Positions 1 to 7,750 of a DNA stretch of 14,836 nucleotides are shown piece after piece. Position 1 is the stretch's first letter; every line of letters starts with the position of its first letter. Below the pieces are notes generated by a model. It saw only the letters and a list, made by a program, of their open reading frames with translations, had not been told where the DNA came from and made no database searches. Both the position numbers and the translations under genes were made by a program. Source of the DNA: an uncultured Planctomycetaceae bacterium. GTDB taxonomy: Bacteria; Planctomycetota; Planctomycetia; Pirellulales; Pirellulaceae. The DNA is taken from contig CAIYOB010000233.1 in NCBI GenBank assembly GCA_903927685.1, positions 1 to 14,836 on the forward strand. The letters are read 5' to 3'.

Positions 1-1041
1 CGCCACGGTGGCGAGCAGCGCGGCAGTAACGGGAAAACGTCTGCACCATCTCCAGCCCCGCGCGGCCTTCGTGATGGGGCGGGCCTGGATGGGTTCGCCG
101 GCGAGCCATCGCCTGAGGTCAGCTCCCAGCTGCAGCGACGTGGGGTACCGTTTTCCCGGCTCCTTCTCCAGGCACTTCAGGCAAATGGTCTCCAGGTCCC
201 GCGGCACGGCCCCGTTGAGCCGCCTGGGACTGGGCGGCTCGTCGTTGATTGTCTGGTGCAGCAACATCCGGATGCTGCCTCGAAACGGCCGTTCCCCGGT
301 AAGCAGTTCGAACAGGATCACTCCCAGCGAGTACACGTCCGACCGACGATCCGCCGTGTGCGCCGATCCTTGGGCCTGCTCCGGCGACATGTACGCCGGA
401 GTCCCCAAAACACGGCCCTCCAGCGTCATCGTGACCTCGCCGACCTCGCGTCTGGCCAGCCCGAAGTCCATGATGTTCGGCTCGCCGGCAGCGTTCAAGA
501 TGATGTTCCCCGGCTTGATATCCCGGTGGACGACCCCCGCCTCGTGGGCGTGGTGAAGGGCATCCGCAATCTTGGCGGACAGTTCCGCCGCCTCGCGTAC
601 CGAAAACCGCCGGGCCGTCAGGCGGTCGGCCAGCGTGACGCCCTCGATAAAGTCGCTGACGATGAACACCGTGTCCCGCTCGCGGCCGACTTCGTGCACG
701 CTGACGATGTTCGGGTGCCGTAGCCGGGCGACTGCTCTGGCCTCGCGCAGGAACTGCTCCGTCTCGTCGGGATCGAGCTGGCCTTTGCGCGGAATCTTGA
801 CGGCGACCGTCCGATCCAACTCCTTGTCCCGCGCTTTCCACACGGATCCAAAGGAGCCGACCCCGACCTGTTCGAGCAGGTCGAAGTGACCGAGTGTTTT
901 CGTTTCCTGTTCGTAGGGAACGGTCTCCTCGGCGCCAAGCAGGCTGAAACTGCCGCCACACGCCGGACAGACGATTTCCGACAGCTGGCCGTCGCCGGCC
1001 AGTTCGACGGGCGATTGGCACTGTGGGCAGCGGACTTCCAT
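1..1041 (-). CDS. Membrane-anchored Ser/Thr protein kinase with N-terminal zinc ribbon (3' part beyond window)
   Basis: Hanks-type (PknB-like) eukaryotic-type kinase; phosphorylates Ser/Thr on protein substrates that cannot be named from sequence. The 347 visible residues run from the ATG to the left edge with no stop. Residues 5-28 hold a zinc-ribbon-like CPQC...CPAC pair. The kinase domain covers about 52-320: glycine loop GVGSFGSV (60-67), catalytic Lys82 in VAVK, helix-C Glu100, catalytic loop HRDIKPGN (172-179, Asp174), DFG (192-194), GTPAYMSPEQ (213-222). All catalytic residues are present, so it should be active. After 330 a basic stretch (WRWCRRFPV) leads into a hydrophobic segment, the expected transmembrane helix; the extracytoplasmic part is missing here. 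The start is fixed by a one-base overlap with the stop of aroK (TGATG), which suggests translational coupling. The zinc-ribbon plus kinase layout is common in planctomycetes (family knowledge). Confidence 0.95.
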   Translation of the reverse strand, partial: MEVRCPQCQSPVELAGDGQLSEIVCPACGGSFSLLGAEETVPYEQETKTLGHFDLLEQVGVGSFGSVWKARDKELDRTVAVKIPRKGQLDPDETEQFLREARAVARLRHPNIVSVHEVGRERDTVFIVSDFIEGVTLADRLTARRFSVREAAELSAKIADALHHAHEAGVVHRDIKPGNIILNAAGEPNIMDFGLARREVGEVTMTLEGRVLGTPAYMSPEQAQGSAHTADRRSDVYSLGVILFELLTGERPFRGSIRMLLHQTINDEPPSPRRLNGAVPRDLETICLKCLEKEPGKRYPTSLQLGADLRRWLAGEPIQARPITKAARGWRWCRRFPVTAALLATVA

Positions 1042-1604
1042 CACTTCCCCTTCCGATCCTCGTCGGCGGAGCGCTGGCAGGCCGCCGAGCGTAGACTCGC
1101 CGCAGCCACCAGGCCGGCGATCTCGCTCGCGATTGCGTGCAGCGAGCGCCCGTCGGTTTCGACCTCGTGATGAGCGATCCGGCGGTACAGCGGGGTGCGC
1201 CGCTGCAGGACTTCGTCGACTTCATCGGTAAAGCTCTTGGCGCCGGTCAACGACGGGCGCTGCGTGTCACCCTGGATACGGCTGACGATGGTCGCCGTCG
1301 AGGCTCTGAGCCAGACGACGGGGCCGGCTGCGCGGAGCCGTTCAAAGTTGGCCTCGCGTTCGATCACGCCGCCCCCGCAATCCAGGACTTGGCCGTCCAG
1401 CGCGGCGAACTTGGCCACGATCTGCTGTTCCAAGTCGCGGAAGCCGGGCCAGCCGACCTCTTGGACGACCTCGGGGATACTCTTGCCAGCCTGCCGTTGC
1501 AGTTCCGCATCCAAGCTGACCACGCGCAGCCCCAAGCGATCCGCCAGCAACTGTCCCACGGCGCTCTTGCCCGTGCCCCGATACCCGACCAGCACGACGT
1601 TCAT
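1041..1604 (-). CDS. aroK: Shikimate kinase
   Basis: Phosphorylates shikimate to shikimate 3-phosphate with ATP, the fifth step of chorismate synthesis; cytoplasmic. The 187 aa length is normal for the family. Visible motifs: Walker A GYRGTGKS (7-14), the substrate-binding region LDAEL (31-35; Asp32 kept, the usual second Asp is Glu34), FRDLE (55-59, Arg56), GGG (77-79), lid Arg116, and R-x-P-x-Y at 136-140. The ATG at 1604 is chosen because GGGAGG lies about eight bases upstream, inside the last codons of aroE, and because the P-loop then sits in its usual N-terminal place; longer readings upstream run out of frame through aroE. Gap to aroE is 4 nt; overlap with the downstream kinase is 1 nt. 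The last ~20 residues are charged and lack a recognisable family motif. aroL cannot be separated from aroK by sequence alone. Confidence 0.94.
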   Translation of the reverse strand: MNVVLVGYRGTGKSAVGQLLADRLGLRVVSLDAELQRQAGKSIPEVVQEVGWPGFRDLEQQIVAKFAALDGQVLDCGGGVIEREANFERLRAAGPVVWLRASTATIVSRIQGDTQRPSLTGAKSFTDEVDEVLQRRTPLYRRIAHHEVETDGRSLHAIASEIAGLVAAASLRSAACQRSADEDRKGK

Positions 1605-1608
1605 GGCG

Positions 1609-2463
1609 TTACCCTCCCACCAGCACCTGCCGCATGACGTCCCGCGGCGCCTTCTGCCCCGTCCACAATTCGAACTGCACGTAGGCCTGGCCCAGGAACA
1701 TTTCGATGCCTTCGATGGTCCGACAGCCGGCCGCGGCCGCTTCCTGCAGCAGCTTGGTGCGGCGCGGATTGTACACGGCGTCGAAGACCACCAACTGCGG
1801 CCGCAACAGCGACGCCGGAACCAGGCTCTCGTCTTCCTTGGGATGCATGCCAATCGGGGAACAGTGCAGCAACAGATCCGCATCCGCCAAGGCGGCCTCG
1901 AGCGACGCGGGCGTCAGCGCCGCTCCGGTGACCGCCGCCTTGCCCCGCTGGCGGACATCGCCCACCAACCGCTCCAACTCGTTGGCCACGACCCCCAGAA
2001 TCGTCAATTGCGCAGGCGGCGCTTCGGACGCGACCGAAATCGCAATCGCGCGTGCCGCACCTCCGGACCCCAGGATCACGGTCCGCGTGCCGCTCGGTTC
2101 CGCGCCGGCATCCTGCAGCGCGTTCAGAGCGCCCAAGCCGTCCGAGTTGTAGCCGGTCAGCCGACCAGCGTCGTTGACGACGGTATTGATGCAGCCGATG
2201 CCCTGGGCGATGGCATCCACTTGGTCGACGCCCTGCATGGCTTCGACCTTGTGCGGGATGGTTACGGAAAGACCGCGGTAGCCCAGTGCCCGAATACCCT
2301 GCAGAGCCTGACCGACTTGGCCGGGCTGGACGTCATGGGCAACGTAGACGAAGGGCAGCTGCAGAGCCTCGAAGGCGGCGTTGTGAATCTCCGGCGAGCG
2401 GGAATGGCCCACCGGATGCCCCAACAGGGCACAGACCTTGGTCTTGGCATCAATGCGCGGCAT
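1609..2463 (-). CDS. aroE: Shikimate dehydrogenase
   Basis: Reduces 3-dehydroshikimate to shikimate, the step just before shikimate kinase, which is encoded 4 nt downstream. 284 aa, a full-length family member. Shikimate-binding SRSP (21-24), SVTIPHK (66-72) with catalytic Lys72, N93, GYNSDG (104-109) with catalytic Asp108, the Rossmann glycine motif GSGGAA (132-137), and the C-terminal EMFLGQA (254-260, Gln259) are all present. Odd point: the usual NRT motif after the second Rossmann strand, which binds the 2'-phosphate of NADP, reads VANELERL (158-165) here, so cofactor preference may differ from the NADP-specific E. coli enzyme (inference). The ATG has GAGG about eight bases upstream. Paralogues (YdiB, quinate dehydrogenases) cannot be fully excluded, but the aroK neighbour favours AroE. 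Confidence 0.95.
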   Translation of the reverse strand: MPRIDAKTKVCALLGHPVGHSRSPEIHNAAFEALQLPFVYVAHDVQPGQVGQALQGIRALGYRGLSVTIPHKVEAMQGVDQVDAIAQGIGCINTVVNDAGRLTGYNSDGLGALNALQDAGAEPSGTRTVILGSGGAARAIAISVASEAPPAQLTILGVVANELERLVGDVRQRGKAAVTGAALTPASLEAALADADLLLHCSPIGMHPKEDESLVPASLLRPQLVVFDAVYNPRRTKLLQEAAAAGCRTIEGIEMFLGQAYVQFELWTGQKAPRDVMRQVLVGG

Positions 2464-2584
2464 GGTTGGACCTCGAGTTGGTAGGCATGCGTCAGGCCGG
2501 CCGCAGCGCCGCGGCGAGTCAGCCGACTCTGACGCCTATCCTACGAACTCGATGGTCACCTTGACAAGCACGGCAGCGGAGATG

Positions 2585-2761
2585 TCAAACCGCGTGTCCG
2601 AGCCGATGCTGGCTGGCCGTCAGCAGACGAGCCAACTGCTGCTGTTTCGCCTGGGCCAGATGCCGGCGCTCGTTCCGCTCGGCGCGGTCCCAACGCGAGC
2701 GGATGGCGCGAAGTGAGCCTGCAATTTCACGGGGCTTCGGTTCGGTCACGGGATTGTTCAT
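2585..2761 (-). CDS. Small basic protein of unknown function (58 aa)
   Basis: A 58-codon reading frame, ATG to TGA, preceded by a strong Shine-Dalgarno (AAGGAG, seven bases before the ATG). The product is highly charged and Arg/Gln-rich with no signal peptide or membrane segment: an N-terminal proline-containing part (about 1-11), then a likely amphipathic helix over about 12-55 with the pattern RSRWDRAERNERRH (21-34) and AKQQQLARLL (38-47). It could be a small helical or nucleic-acid-binding protein, but no family is recognised. It lies 121 nt upstream of aroE and 92 nt downstream of the 80 aa gene, all in the same direction, so it may share a transcript with aroE-aroK-kinase. Confidence comes from the ribosome binding site and coherent composition only. 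Confidence 0.6.
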   Translation of the reverse strand: MNNPVTEPKPREIAGSLRAIRSRWDRAERNERRHLAQAKQQQLARLLTASQHRLGHAV

Positions 2762-2853
2762 AGTCTTCTCCTTCTTCAGATTCCTCCTCTGCCAACGTTA
2801 CCGCCGCCACCCGGCGGCGATAACCGCCAACGATCGGAAAAACAAGACGCTGG

Positions 2854-3096
2854 TTACTGATGCTGCGTTGCGGGCTGGAATTGCCGGAGCACCCGCGTCA
2901 GGTCGTCTCGCAATCTCGCAGCCTGCTGGACGCTCAACGGAAAACTGAACGAGCGAAAACTGCGCCCCGGCTCGGGCCGCAGAGTCATGAACACGACGGG
3001 AGCCGCCGCCGTACGCTCTGGGTCGGTCAGTACCGCCGCCTCGACACCCAACAATTCGACGATCGGCAGTGAACCACTGTCGTTATGCCTCTCCAT
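2854..3096 (-). CDS. Conserved-looking small protein of unknown function (80 aa)
   Basis: Eighty residues from an ATG preceded by AGAGGTG at normal Shine-Dalgarno spacing. The same frame stays open to about 3255, but the extra 53 residues have a different composition and no comparable ribosome site, so the internal start is preferred. No signal peptide or membrane helix. The middle reads like a compact mixed alpha/beta protein: VELLGVEAAVL (13-23), VVFMTLRPEPG (34-44), FSFPLSVQQAARLRDDL (50-66). The last part looks like an amphipathic helix. No family recognised; small proteins of this style are common in planctomycete genomes (impression). It is the first gene of the run that continues through the 58 aa gene to aroE. 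Confidence 0.6.
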   Translation of the reverse strand: MERHNDSGSLPIVELLGVEAAVLTDPERTAAAPVVFMTLRPEPGRSFRSFSFPLSVQQAARLRDDLTRVLRQFQPATQHQ

Positions 3097-3426
3097 GTCC
3101 CCACCTCTTCTCTTGCCTGGTTTCGATTTCAGTCGAACATCCTCGTTCCCTTGGACGCTCGCCCAGGCGTTCAAGTTCGGCACAAAAACGCCCGCTGACT
3201 CGAACTTGTGCAGATTCGGTGCCAATCGCTCTTGACACAGCGATTCAGCCACCAACCGCCTGTGGAAAAGTCGGCCCGCAGAAATTCAAAGCCAAGTCAA
3301 GATTGTGGGTTACGTCACATCAGGCGACGCATGGCCGCGACGAGAACCTCGGATGCGATGCGGCCGCAGGATGCGGAAAAAATGACAGTGAATGACCACA
3401 TAGTGGGCAATCTTGCCGCCTGGACA
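3097..3426. other. Intergenic region without a supported gene
   Basis: 330 nt between the 80 aa gene and the end of the 109-111 aa gene. Frames crossing it lack ribosome sites and recognisable protein character. It contains an 8 bp inverted repeat (3172-3208, listed separately) and a 10 bp perfect palindrome TGCGGCCGCA flanked by short GGATGCG direct repeats near 3352-3376. A promoter for the 80 aa gene probably lies here, but no convincing -35/-10 pair was seen. Confidence 0.6.
3172..3208. promoter_or_regulatory. Inverted repeat upstream of the 80 aa gene
   Basis: CAAGTTCG (3172-3179) and CGAACTTG (3201-3208) form a perfect 8 bp inverted repeat with a 21 nt spacer; an overlapping GCACAA/TTGTGC pair strengthens the symmetry. 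It lies about 75 nt upstream of the start of the minus-strand 80 aa gene, where an operator or 5' leader hairpin would be plausible. There is no T-tract, so a terminator is less likely. Function is inference. Confidence 0.3.
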
Positions 3427-3762
3427 CTAGGTCAGCTCAAATCCGGGCAGCATTCGCTGCCGCGGCGAATACTTGAATCGCCGGGGCTTGCGGAACTTCG
3501 GTGGTTTGAACTCCAGAGACTTGACAAACCAATGGCTCGCCGGCCTTGTCTGCGATGCCCGGCGAGTGGGGAAGCCGGGCAGGCTGGCGTCGCAGACCGG
3601 CTGCGCGCGAAAGAACCGCTCCAAGCCCAGCTTGTCGTCCGCGGCGTCCGCCCTGGTCCGGTACGGGCCGCAATCGGTGTATCGCTCGCTGCCAGCCACG
3701 GCCGAGGGAACGCCGATGATCCACCAGCCGTTGTCGCGTTTGACGATCCGCATCATTTCCAT
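3427..3762 (-). CDS. Small protein of unknown function (109-111 aa)
   Basis: Starts with MEMMRIVKRDNGWWIIG; three in-frame ATGs lie within the first four codons (3762, 3756, 3753). GGAG sits 4 nt before the first and 10 nt before the second, so either could be used. Residues 8-52 look like a compact beta-alpha unit: aromatic-rich NGWWIIG (11-17), then CGPYRTRADAADDKLGLERF (31-50), which resembles a 'GPY.TRAEA' strand-helix pattern seen in planctomycete small proteins (recollection, not checked). The rest is basic and proline-rich (KPPKFRKPRRFKYSPRQR, 86-103) and may be disordered or bind nucleic acid. No signal peptide or membrane helix. It begins 25 nt after the ThuA-like gene stop, so co-transcription is likely. 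Confidence 0.6.
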   Translation of the reverse strand: MEMMRIVKRDNGWWIIGVPSAVAGSERYTDCGPYRTRADAADDKLGLERFFRAQPVCDASLPGFPTRRASQTRPASHWFVKSLEFKPPKFRKPRRFKYSPRQRMLPGFELT

Positions 3763-3787
3763 GGAACTCCGGAACTGCCGATACGCC

Positions 3788-4729
3788 TCAGTTGGCCTGC
3801 TTGGCTGCTTTGGCTTTCGCCTTGGCCTTGGGCTTCGGCTCGCGCGGCGCCAGTTTGGGCAGTTCTTCGGCCCGGGGAGCGACCTGGGCCAGGTTGGGCG
3901 TCAAGTCCGCATCGGCTCGTCCCAGAGCCCACTCGAATCCGCCCAGGATCAGGCTCTTGACCTTGGCATTGGTCCAAATGTCCTCGCGGTGACCGAAGGA
4001 CGTGTAATACACGCGGCCCTTGCCGTGCATGCGGGCCCAAGTTGCGGGGAACGGCGGCCGCTGGTAACACTCGTCGACCATGCCTTCCGTCTCCTGCAGC
4101 AGGATCACGTGCATGTCCTTGGCAAAGTTCTTGAGGGCATACCACTCTTCGTGGAACCGGGACGCCTCGCCCATCTCCTTGACGCCGGGGAACTTGGGGC
4201 AAGTCACCCGCATGGTCGCTTCCTGCTGCCGGCCGTGAACAATGAACTCGCCGCCAAGCATGGCGATGTACGGGTCGAGTTCCGTTTGCACCTGGTCGCG
4301 GCCGCCCGCCGAGTGGAACGTGTCCGCCGCCGAATGGAAACCGACGAAGCCTTTGCCCGCGGCGATCGCATCCAGGAACCGCTGCTTGCCGTCGGCCGAC
4401 ATCGGCGCGTTGCCGTACATATCCTCTTTCGTCAAGTCGCCGCAGGTGTAGAACGCAAACACGTCGTACTTGTCCAGGTCCTGGTCGAACACGCGGCCGT
4501 CCTTCGAGCACTCGACTTCAAACCCGGCTTCCTGGCCCCACTCGACCAACAGTTTTTCCGAGAAGCCCAGTTCGCTGCCCGCACGTTTCACCGGGCTATG
4601 CTCGAAACCGACGCTGCGCGTAAAGTACAGCACGCGGCCTTTCTTGGCCTGGGCCAACAGCGGCCGGGCTCCAAACGCGGTGCACGCGGCGGCCGAGCCG
4701 AGCGTCAAGAGGAAATTGCGACGTTGCAT
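3788..4729 (-). CDS. Secreted ThuA-like domain protein
   Basis: 313 aa with a Tat-like signal peptide: MQRRNFLL (RR-x-F-L) then an Ala-rich hydrophobic stretch ending near AQA (26-28), so a periplasmic or exported product is expected. Residues 31-270 match the ThuA (trehalose utilisation) fold, related to class-I glutamine amidotransferases: GRVLYFTRSVGFEHSP (31-46), KYDVFAFYTCGDL (87-99), GKGFVGFHSAADTF (125-138), HEEWYALK (193-200), and GKGRVYYTSFGHREDIW (236-252), the usual C-terminal signature. ThuA proteins act in disaccharide (3-keto-sugar) metabolism and are frequent in planctomycetes; the substrate here is unknown. The tail (about 296-313) is a Lys/Ala/Pro repeat, probably disordered. 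The start is chosen over an upstream in-frame ATG because AAGGAG lies nine bases before it and the signal peptide starts there. Confidence 0.9.
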   Translation of the reverse strand: MQRRNFLLTLGSAAACTAFGARPLLAQAKKGRVLYFTRSVGFEHSPVKRAGSELGFSEKLLVEWGQEAGFEVECSKDGRVFDQDLDKYDVFAFYTCGDLTKEDMYGNAPMSADGKQRFLDAIAAGKGFVGFHSAADTFHSAGGRDQVQTELDPYIAMLGGEFIVHGRQQEATMRVTCPKFPGVKEMGEASRFHEEWYALKNFAKDMHVILLQETEGMVDECYQRPPFPATWARMHGKGRVYYTSFGHREDIWTNAKVKSLILGGFEWALGRADADLTPNLAQVAPRAEELPKLAPREPKPKAKAKAKAAKQAN

Positions 4730-4831
4730 GGCGAAGACTCCTTCAAGGGGTGGAACATGGATGGCGGACCAGCGCCCGCAGGCCTGGGCGGGACGCCGTG
4801 GAACGGAATCAGCATACTCTCGACGCGCCGG

Positions 4832-4887
4832 CGGTGCCAGTCTGGGCACCGGTCCGTGGGCACCGGTCAATCGTGGCGGCACCGGTC
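4832..4887. repeat. Hairpin and triple GGCACCGGTC repeat between the CDF and ThuA genes
   Basis: GGCACCGGTC occurs three times, at 4845-4854, 4859-4868 and 4878-4887; the third overlaps the CDF stop codon. The first copy also pairs with CGGTGCC (4832-4838) to form a 7 bp stem with a 6 nt loop. On the minus strand this hairpin lies about 35 nt after the CDF stop, a reasonable place for a weak intrinsic or Rho-linked terminator, but no T-run follows. The repeat may equally be a small expanded tandem motif. Confidence 0.4.
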
Positions 4888-5815
4888 AATCGCCTGCCGC
4901 ACGATCCAAACCGATGTCCGCAAGCGACGCCGGATCCTCGATCGGCTCGATATGCGTGATCACCGTTGCGTCCCGAAGGGCCTTGCGAAGATCAAGCTCC
5001 AAGCGTTCGAGCAACTGATGGCCCTGCCGCACCGTCCATTCGCCGGGAACCAGGACGTGCACCGACACGAATCGCCGCGAGGCGGCTTGCCGGGTCATCA
5101 ACGCGTGAAACTGAATCCCCTCCCGTTCATAGGTTTCCAGCACTCTCGCGATCGTTTGCTGTTCTTCCGGCGGCAGAGCGGTATCAAGCAGCCCCAGTAC
5201 GGAGCGGTGCAGCAACTGGTATCCCGACCACACGATGTTCAACGCCACGCCGATCGCCAGGAGGGGGTCCAACAACTGCCAGCCCGTCACGGTCACCGCG
5301 ACCAGCCCGCCGATGACGCCCGCCGACGTCCAAACGTCGGTCAGCAGATGCCGGGCATCCGCTTCCAGGGTGATCGATTCGTGCTTCTTGCCGGCCGCCA
5401 GGAGGACTCGGGCCACGCCGAAATTCACTAACGACGCGAGGGTCGAGACCGCCAGTCCAACTCCCATCTGCTCCAACGGCCGGGGGCTGACCAGGCGGTG
5501 GATCGCGGCGGCCGCGATACTGATTGCGGCCAACAGAATCAGCGTTCCTTCGACGCCGCTGGAAAAGTACTCCGCCTTGCCGTGACCGTACGGGTGCTCG
5601 TCGTCCGCGGGCCGTGCCGCAATGGTCAGCATCACCAAGGCGACAATCGCCCCTACTAAATTGACCAGTGACTCCAACGCGTCGGATAGCAGGCCGACCG
5701 AACCGGTCAGCAAATAGGCCGCCGTCTTGAGGCCGATCGTGAGCAACGCCGCGGCGATGGAGAGCCAGGCGTACCAGACGAGTGACGAGCGACTTGTCAA
5801 TTCGGGGTGTTGCAC
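4886..5815 (-). CDS. Cation diffusion facilitator (CDF) family efflux protein
   Basis: Exports divalent cations (Zn2+, Fe2+ or similar) across the inner membrane by proton antiport. Residues 12-205 show the six-helix CDF core: TM2 with SDALESLVN (44-52), the [17 protein letters not shown] loop/TM3 signature (74-90), and TM5 with ADARHLLTD (152-160), giving the H156-x3-D160 metal pair typical of the family. The C-terminal ~90 residues form the cytoplasmic regulatory domain ([15 protein letters not shown], 248-262; ITHIEP, 286-291). The chosen start is GTG, with GAAGG six bases upstream, giving 309 aa, a normal CDF length. An in-frame ATG at 5998 would add 61 residues that look unlike the family, so it is not preferred. 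Metal specificity cannot be read from the sequence. Confidence 0.88.
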   Translation of the reverse strand: MQHPELTSRSSLVWYAWLSIAAALLTIGLKTAAYLLTGSVGLLSDALESLVNLVGAIVALVMLTIAARPADDEHPYGHGKAEYFSSGVEGTLILLAAISIAAAAIHRLVSPRPLEQMGVGLAVSTLASLVNFGVARVLLAAGKKHESITLEADARHLLTDVWTSAGVIGGLVAVTVTGWQLLDPLLAIGVALNIVWSGYQLLHRSVLGLLDTALPPEEQQTIARVLETYEREGIQFHALMTRQAASRRFVSVHVLVPGEWTVRQGHQLLERLELDLRKALRDATVITHIEPIEDPASLADIGLDRAAGD

Positions 5816-6130
5816 AACGGGCCTTCGTAGAGTCTTCTGTTGCCAGGAACACTGCTCGCCGACCGTGGCGCACGGAGCGTGAACCCGCGGGAGACGATGG
5901 TACCCGGAATGGCCGCCTCTCGCCAGGAGAAGTAGCCGCTTTTTCGCCAGCGTTTGTTCTGCCGTGAAAGCCAGGAGCCCACCCATGTGCAACGTCATTC
6001 TGGCACTGACGATGCCCTGGGTGACCGTCCGGAATCCGCGCCGTTCGAGATCGCCGCGGCTTGAAGCCGGGTGACGCTCGCGGTACGTTAAGGGCTCCAG
6101 TACGAATTACCTCTTTCTGCGGAGTTTCAG
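5816..6130. other. Divergent intergenic region
   Basis: About 315 nt between the divergent CDF and thioredoxin-like genes. It must hold both promoters unless the CDF gene starts at the upstream ATG (5998). No clear sigma-70 pair, hairpin or small gene with a ribosome site was found. Confidence 0.5.
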
Positions 6131-7621
6131 ATGTCCAGATGGAATTGCCGTGTCTTGGCCGGCACAGTTGCGACGCTGGCTTCCCTGTTCGCCCTGGTCG
6201 GCTTGGCCGCCGACGAACCCAGTTTGTGGGAGACCAAGTTTGCGGACGCCAAGGCCAGGGCGAAGGCCGAGAACAAATTGTTGTTGGTCGACTTTACCGG
6301 GTCGGATTGGTGTGGGTGGTGCATCAAATTGAAGCAGGAAGTCTTCGATCAGGAAGCGTTCAAGAAGGAAGCTCCGCAGAAGTTCGTCCTGGTCGAACTG
6401 GATTTCCCCCGCCAGACTCAGTTACCCGCCGAGCTGAAAGCCCAGAATGATCAGCTGGCCCAGCAGTTCGACATCGCGGGCTTCCCGACGATTCTGCTAT
6501 TGAACGCCGAGGGCGAGTTGATCGCCCGCACGGGCTATCTCCCCGGCGGACCCGAGGAATACCTCAAGCATCTGGCGGAATTCGTAACGGCTCATGAGAC
6601 CGTCGTCCGGATGCGCACCCAATTGGCCGGCGTCCAAGGGCTCGATCGGGCCAAACTGCTGGATCAATTGATCGAGGCCTACGGCAAACTGGAAAACGAG
6701 CATCCGGACATCAAGGGCTGGAGTGCGGAGATTGTCGCGCTGGATGGGGAAAACCAAGCCGGCTTGAAGATCAAGTATCAGTTCCGGCAGTTGTTGGCCG
6801 AGGCCGACGGGCTGAAACAGGAACGGAAGTATGACGAAGCCCGTGCGGTGTACGAGAAAGCGGTGGGCCTGCCCGGAGTTGGCGGCGAACAGAAGCAGGA
6901 CGCCTACTTTGCCCAGGGCGAGTGTTTCTTCTATGCCAAGGACTTCGTCTCCGTCGTCAAGTGTCTGAAGCAGGCCGTCGAGGCCGCCCCGGACAGCCCG
7001 CAGGTAGCGAATATCCAGGGCATGCTCGCGCGGTTCTCGCCGCTGGCCGAAGGGCAAGAGACGATCGCCAAGTTGCGGACCGAATTGGAGTCCGCCGCCG
7101 GTTTGGACCGTGCCCGACTGCTCGACCAGTTGCTGGAGGCTCGGACCAAGCAGTCCGAACGCGTCCCGGATTCGGAGCTGGCGCAAGACAGCGAGAAGTG
7201 GTCCCGCGAGATCCTCACGCTGGACGCCGAGAACAAGGCCGGGTTGAAGACCAAGTACGAGGTCACCATCTTGGTGGCCGAAGCCAAAGCCTGCCTGGGC
7301 GGCCAGAAACTGGCCGAAGCCCACGCGGCCCTGGACAAAGCCTTGACGCTGCCGGGACTGGCCGGCGAACGCTTGCAGGAAGTGCAACTGCTGAAAGCCA
7401 ACGGCTACTTCATTCAACAGGAATTCCAGAAAGTCCTGGACGCAGGCCAGAAAGCGCTCGACGCAGCCCCCAACAGCGAGCAGGCCGGCGAAGCGCGGAG
7501 TCTGATGCGGCAAGCCCGCGAACAGCTGGACCGGCAGATGGCGAAAGACCCGCCCAAGCCGGAACAGCCCAAGGCAGACGAGCCTAAGCCAGCAGAGCCC
7601 AAGGCGCCGGCTGCGGATTAA
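6131..7621 (+). CDS. Secreted thioredoxin-fold protein with duplicated helical module
   Basis: 496 aa. A signal peptide (hydrophobic 8-26, cleavage near GLAA-D) points to export. Residues 30-155 form a thioredoxin domain of the Thioredoxin_7/DsbD-gamma type: LLLVDFTGSDWCGWCIKL (50-67) with a WCGWC active site (60-64), and a cis-Pro motif GFPT (117-120). This suggests thiol-disulfide reductase or isomerase activity outside the cytoplasm. The following region is an internal duplication: residues ~156-291 and ~309-451 align throughout (LDRAKLLDQL/LDRARLLDQL, ALDGENQAGLKIKY/TLDAENKAGLKTKY, AVEAAPDSPQ/ALDAAPNSEQ), helical and TPR-like, perhaps for protein binding. The C-terminus (474-496) is a Pro/Lys/Glu repeat. 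The ATG has GGAG eight bases upstream. It reads the same way as the next gene and may share its transcript. Confidence 0.88.
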   Translation: MSRWNCRVLAGTVATLASLFALVGLAADEPSLWETKFADAKARAKAENKLLLVDFTGSDWCGWCIKLKQEVFDQEAFKKEAPQKFVLVELDFPRQTQLPAELKAQNDQLAQQFDIAGFPTILLLNAEGELIARTGYLPGGPEEYLKHLAEFVTAHETVVRMRTQLAGVQGLDRAKLLDQLIEAYGKLENEHPDIKGWSAEIVALDGENQAGLKIKYQFRQLLAEADGLKQERKYDEARAVYEKAVGLPGVGGEQKQDAYFAQGECFFYAKDFVSVVKCLKQAVEAAPDSPQVANIQGMLARFSPLAEGQETIAKLRTELESAAGLDRARLLDQLLEARTKQSERVPDSELAQDSEKWSREILTLDAENKAGLKTKYEVTILVAEAKACLGGQKLAEAHAALDKALTLPGLAGERLQEVQLLKANGYFIQQEFQKVLDAGQKALDAAPNSEQAGEARSLMRQAREQLDRQMAKDPPKPEQPKADEPKPAEPKAPAAD

Positions 7622-7750
7622 GGCATTGATGGTCCGGGCGGGGCGCCGCTGGCCGCTTGAAAACCGGGTCTTGACGAGCCTACGATGATTGCCCAGATGG
7701 AGCGTCCGCGGCGAGCACGCTGCTCGATGCTGCAGACCTGGGAGGGTGTG

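Noticed and set aside
1195..2484. Long open frame on the plus strand antisense to aroE and aroK
   Set aside because: Composition is Arg/Gln-rich with no motifs, and it lies fully opposite two genes with clear family signatures; an effect of high GC content.
3473..5431. 652-codon plus-strand open frame across ThuA and CDF
   Set aside because: Antisense to two well-supported genes, with no ribosome site or domain.
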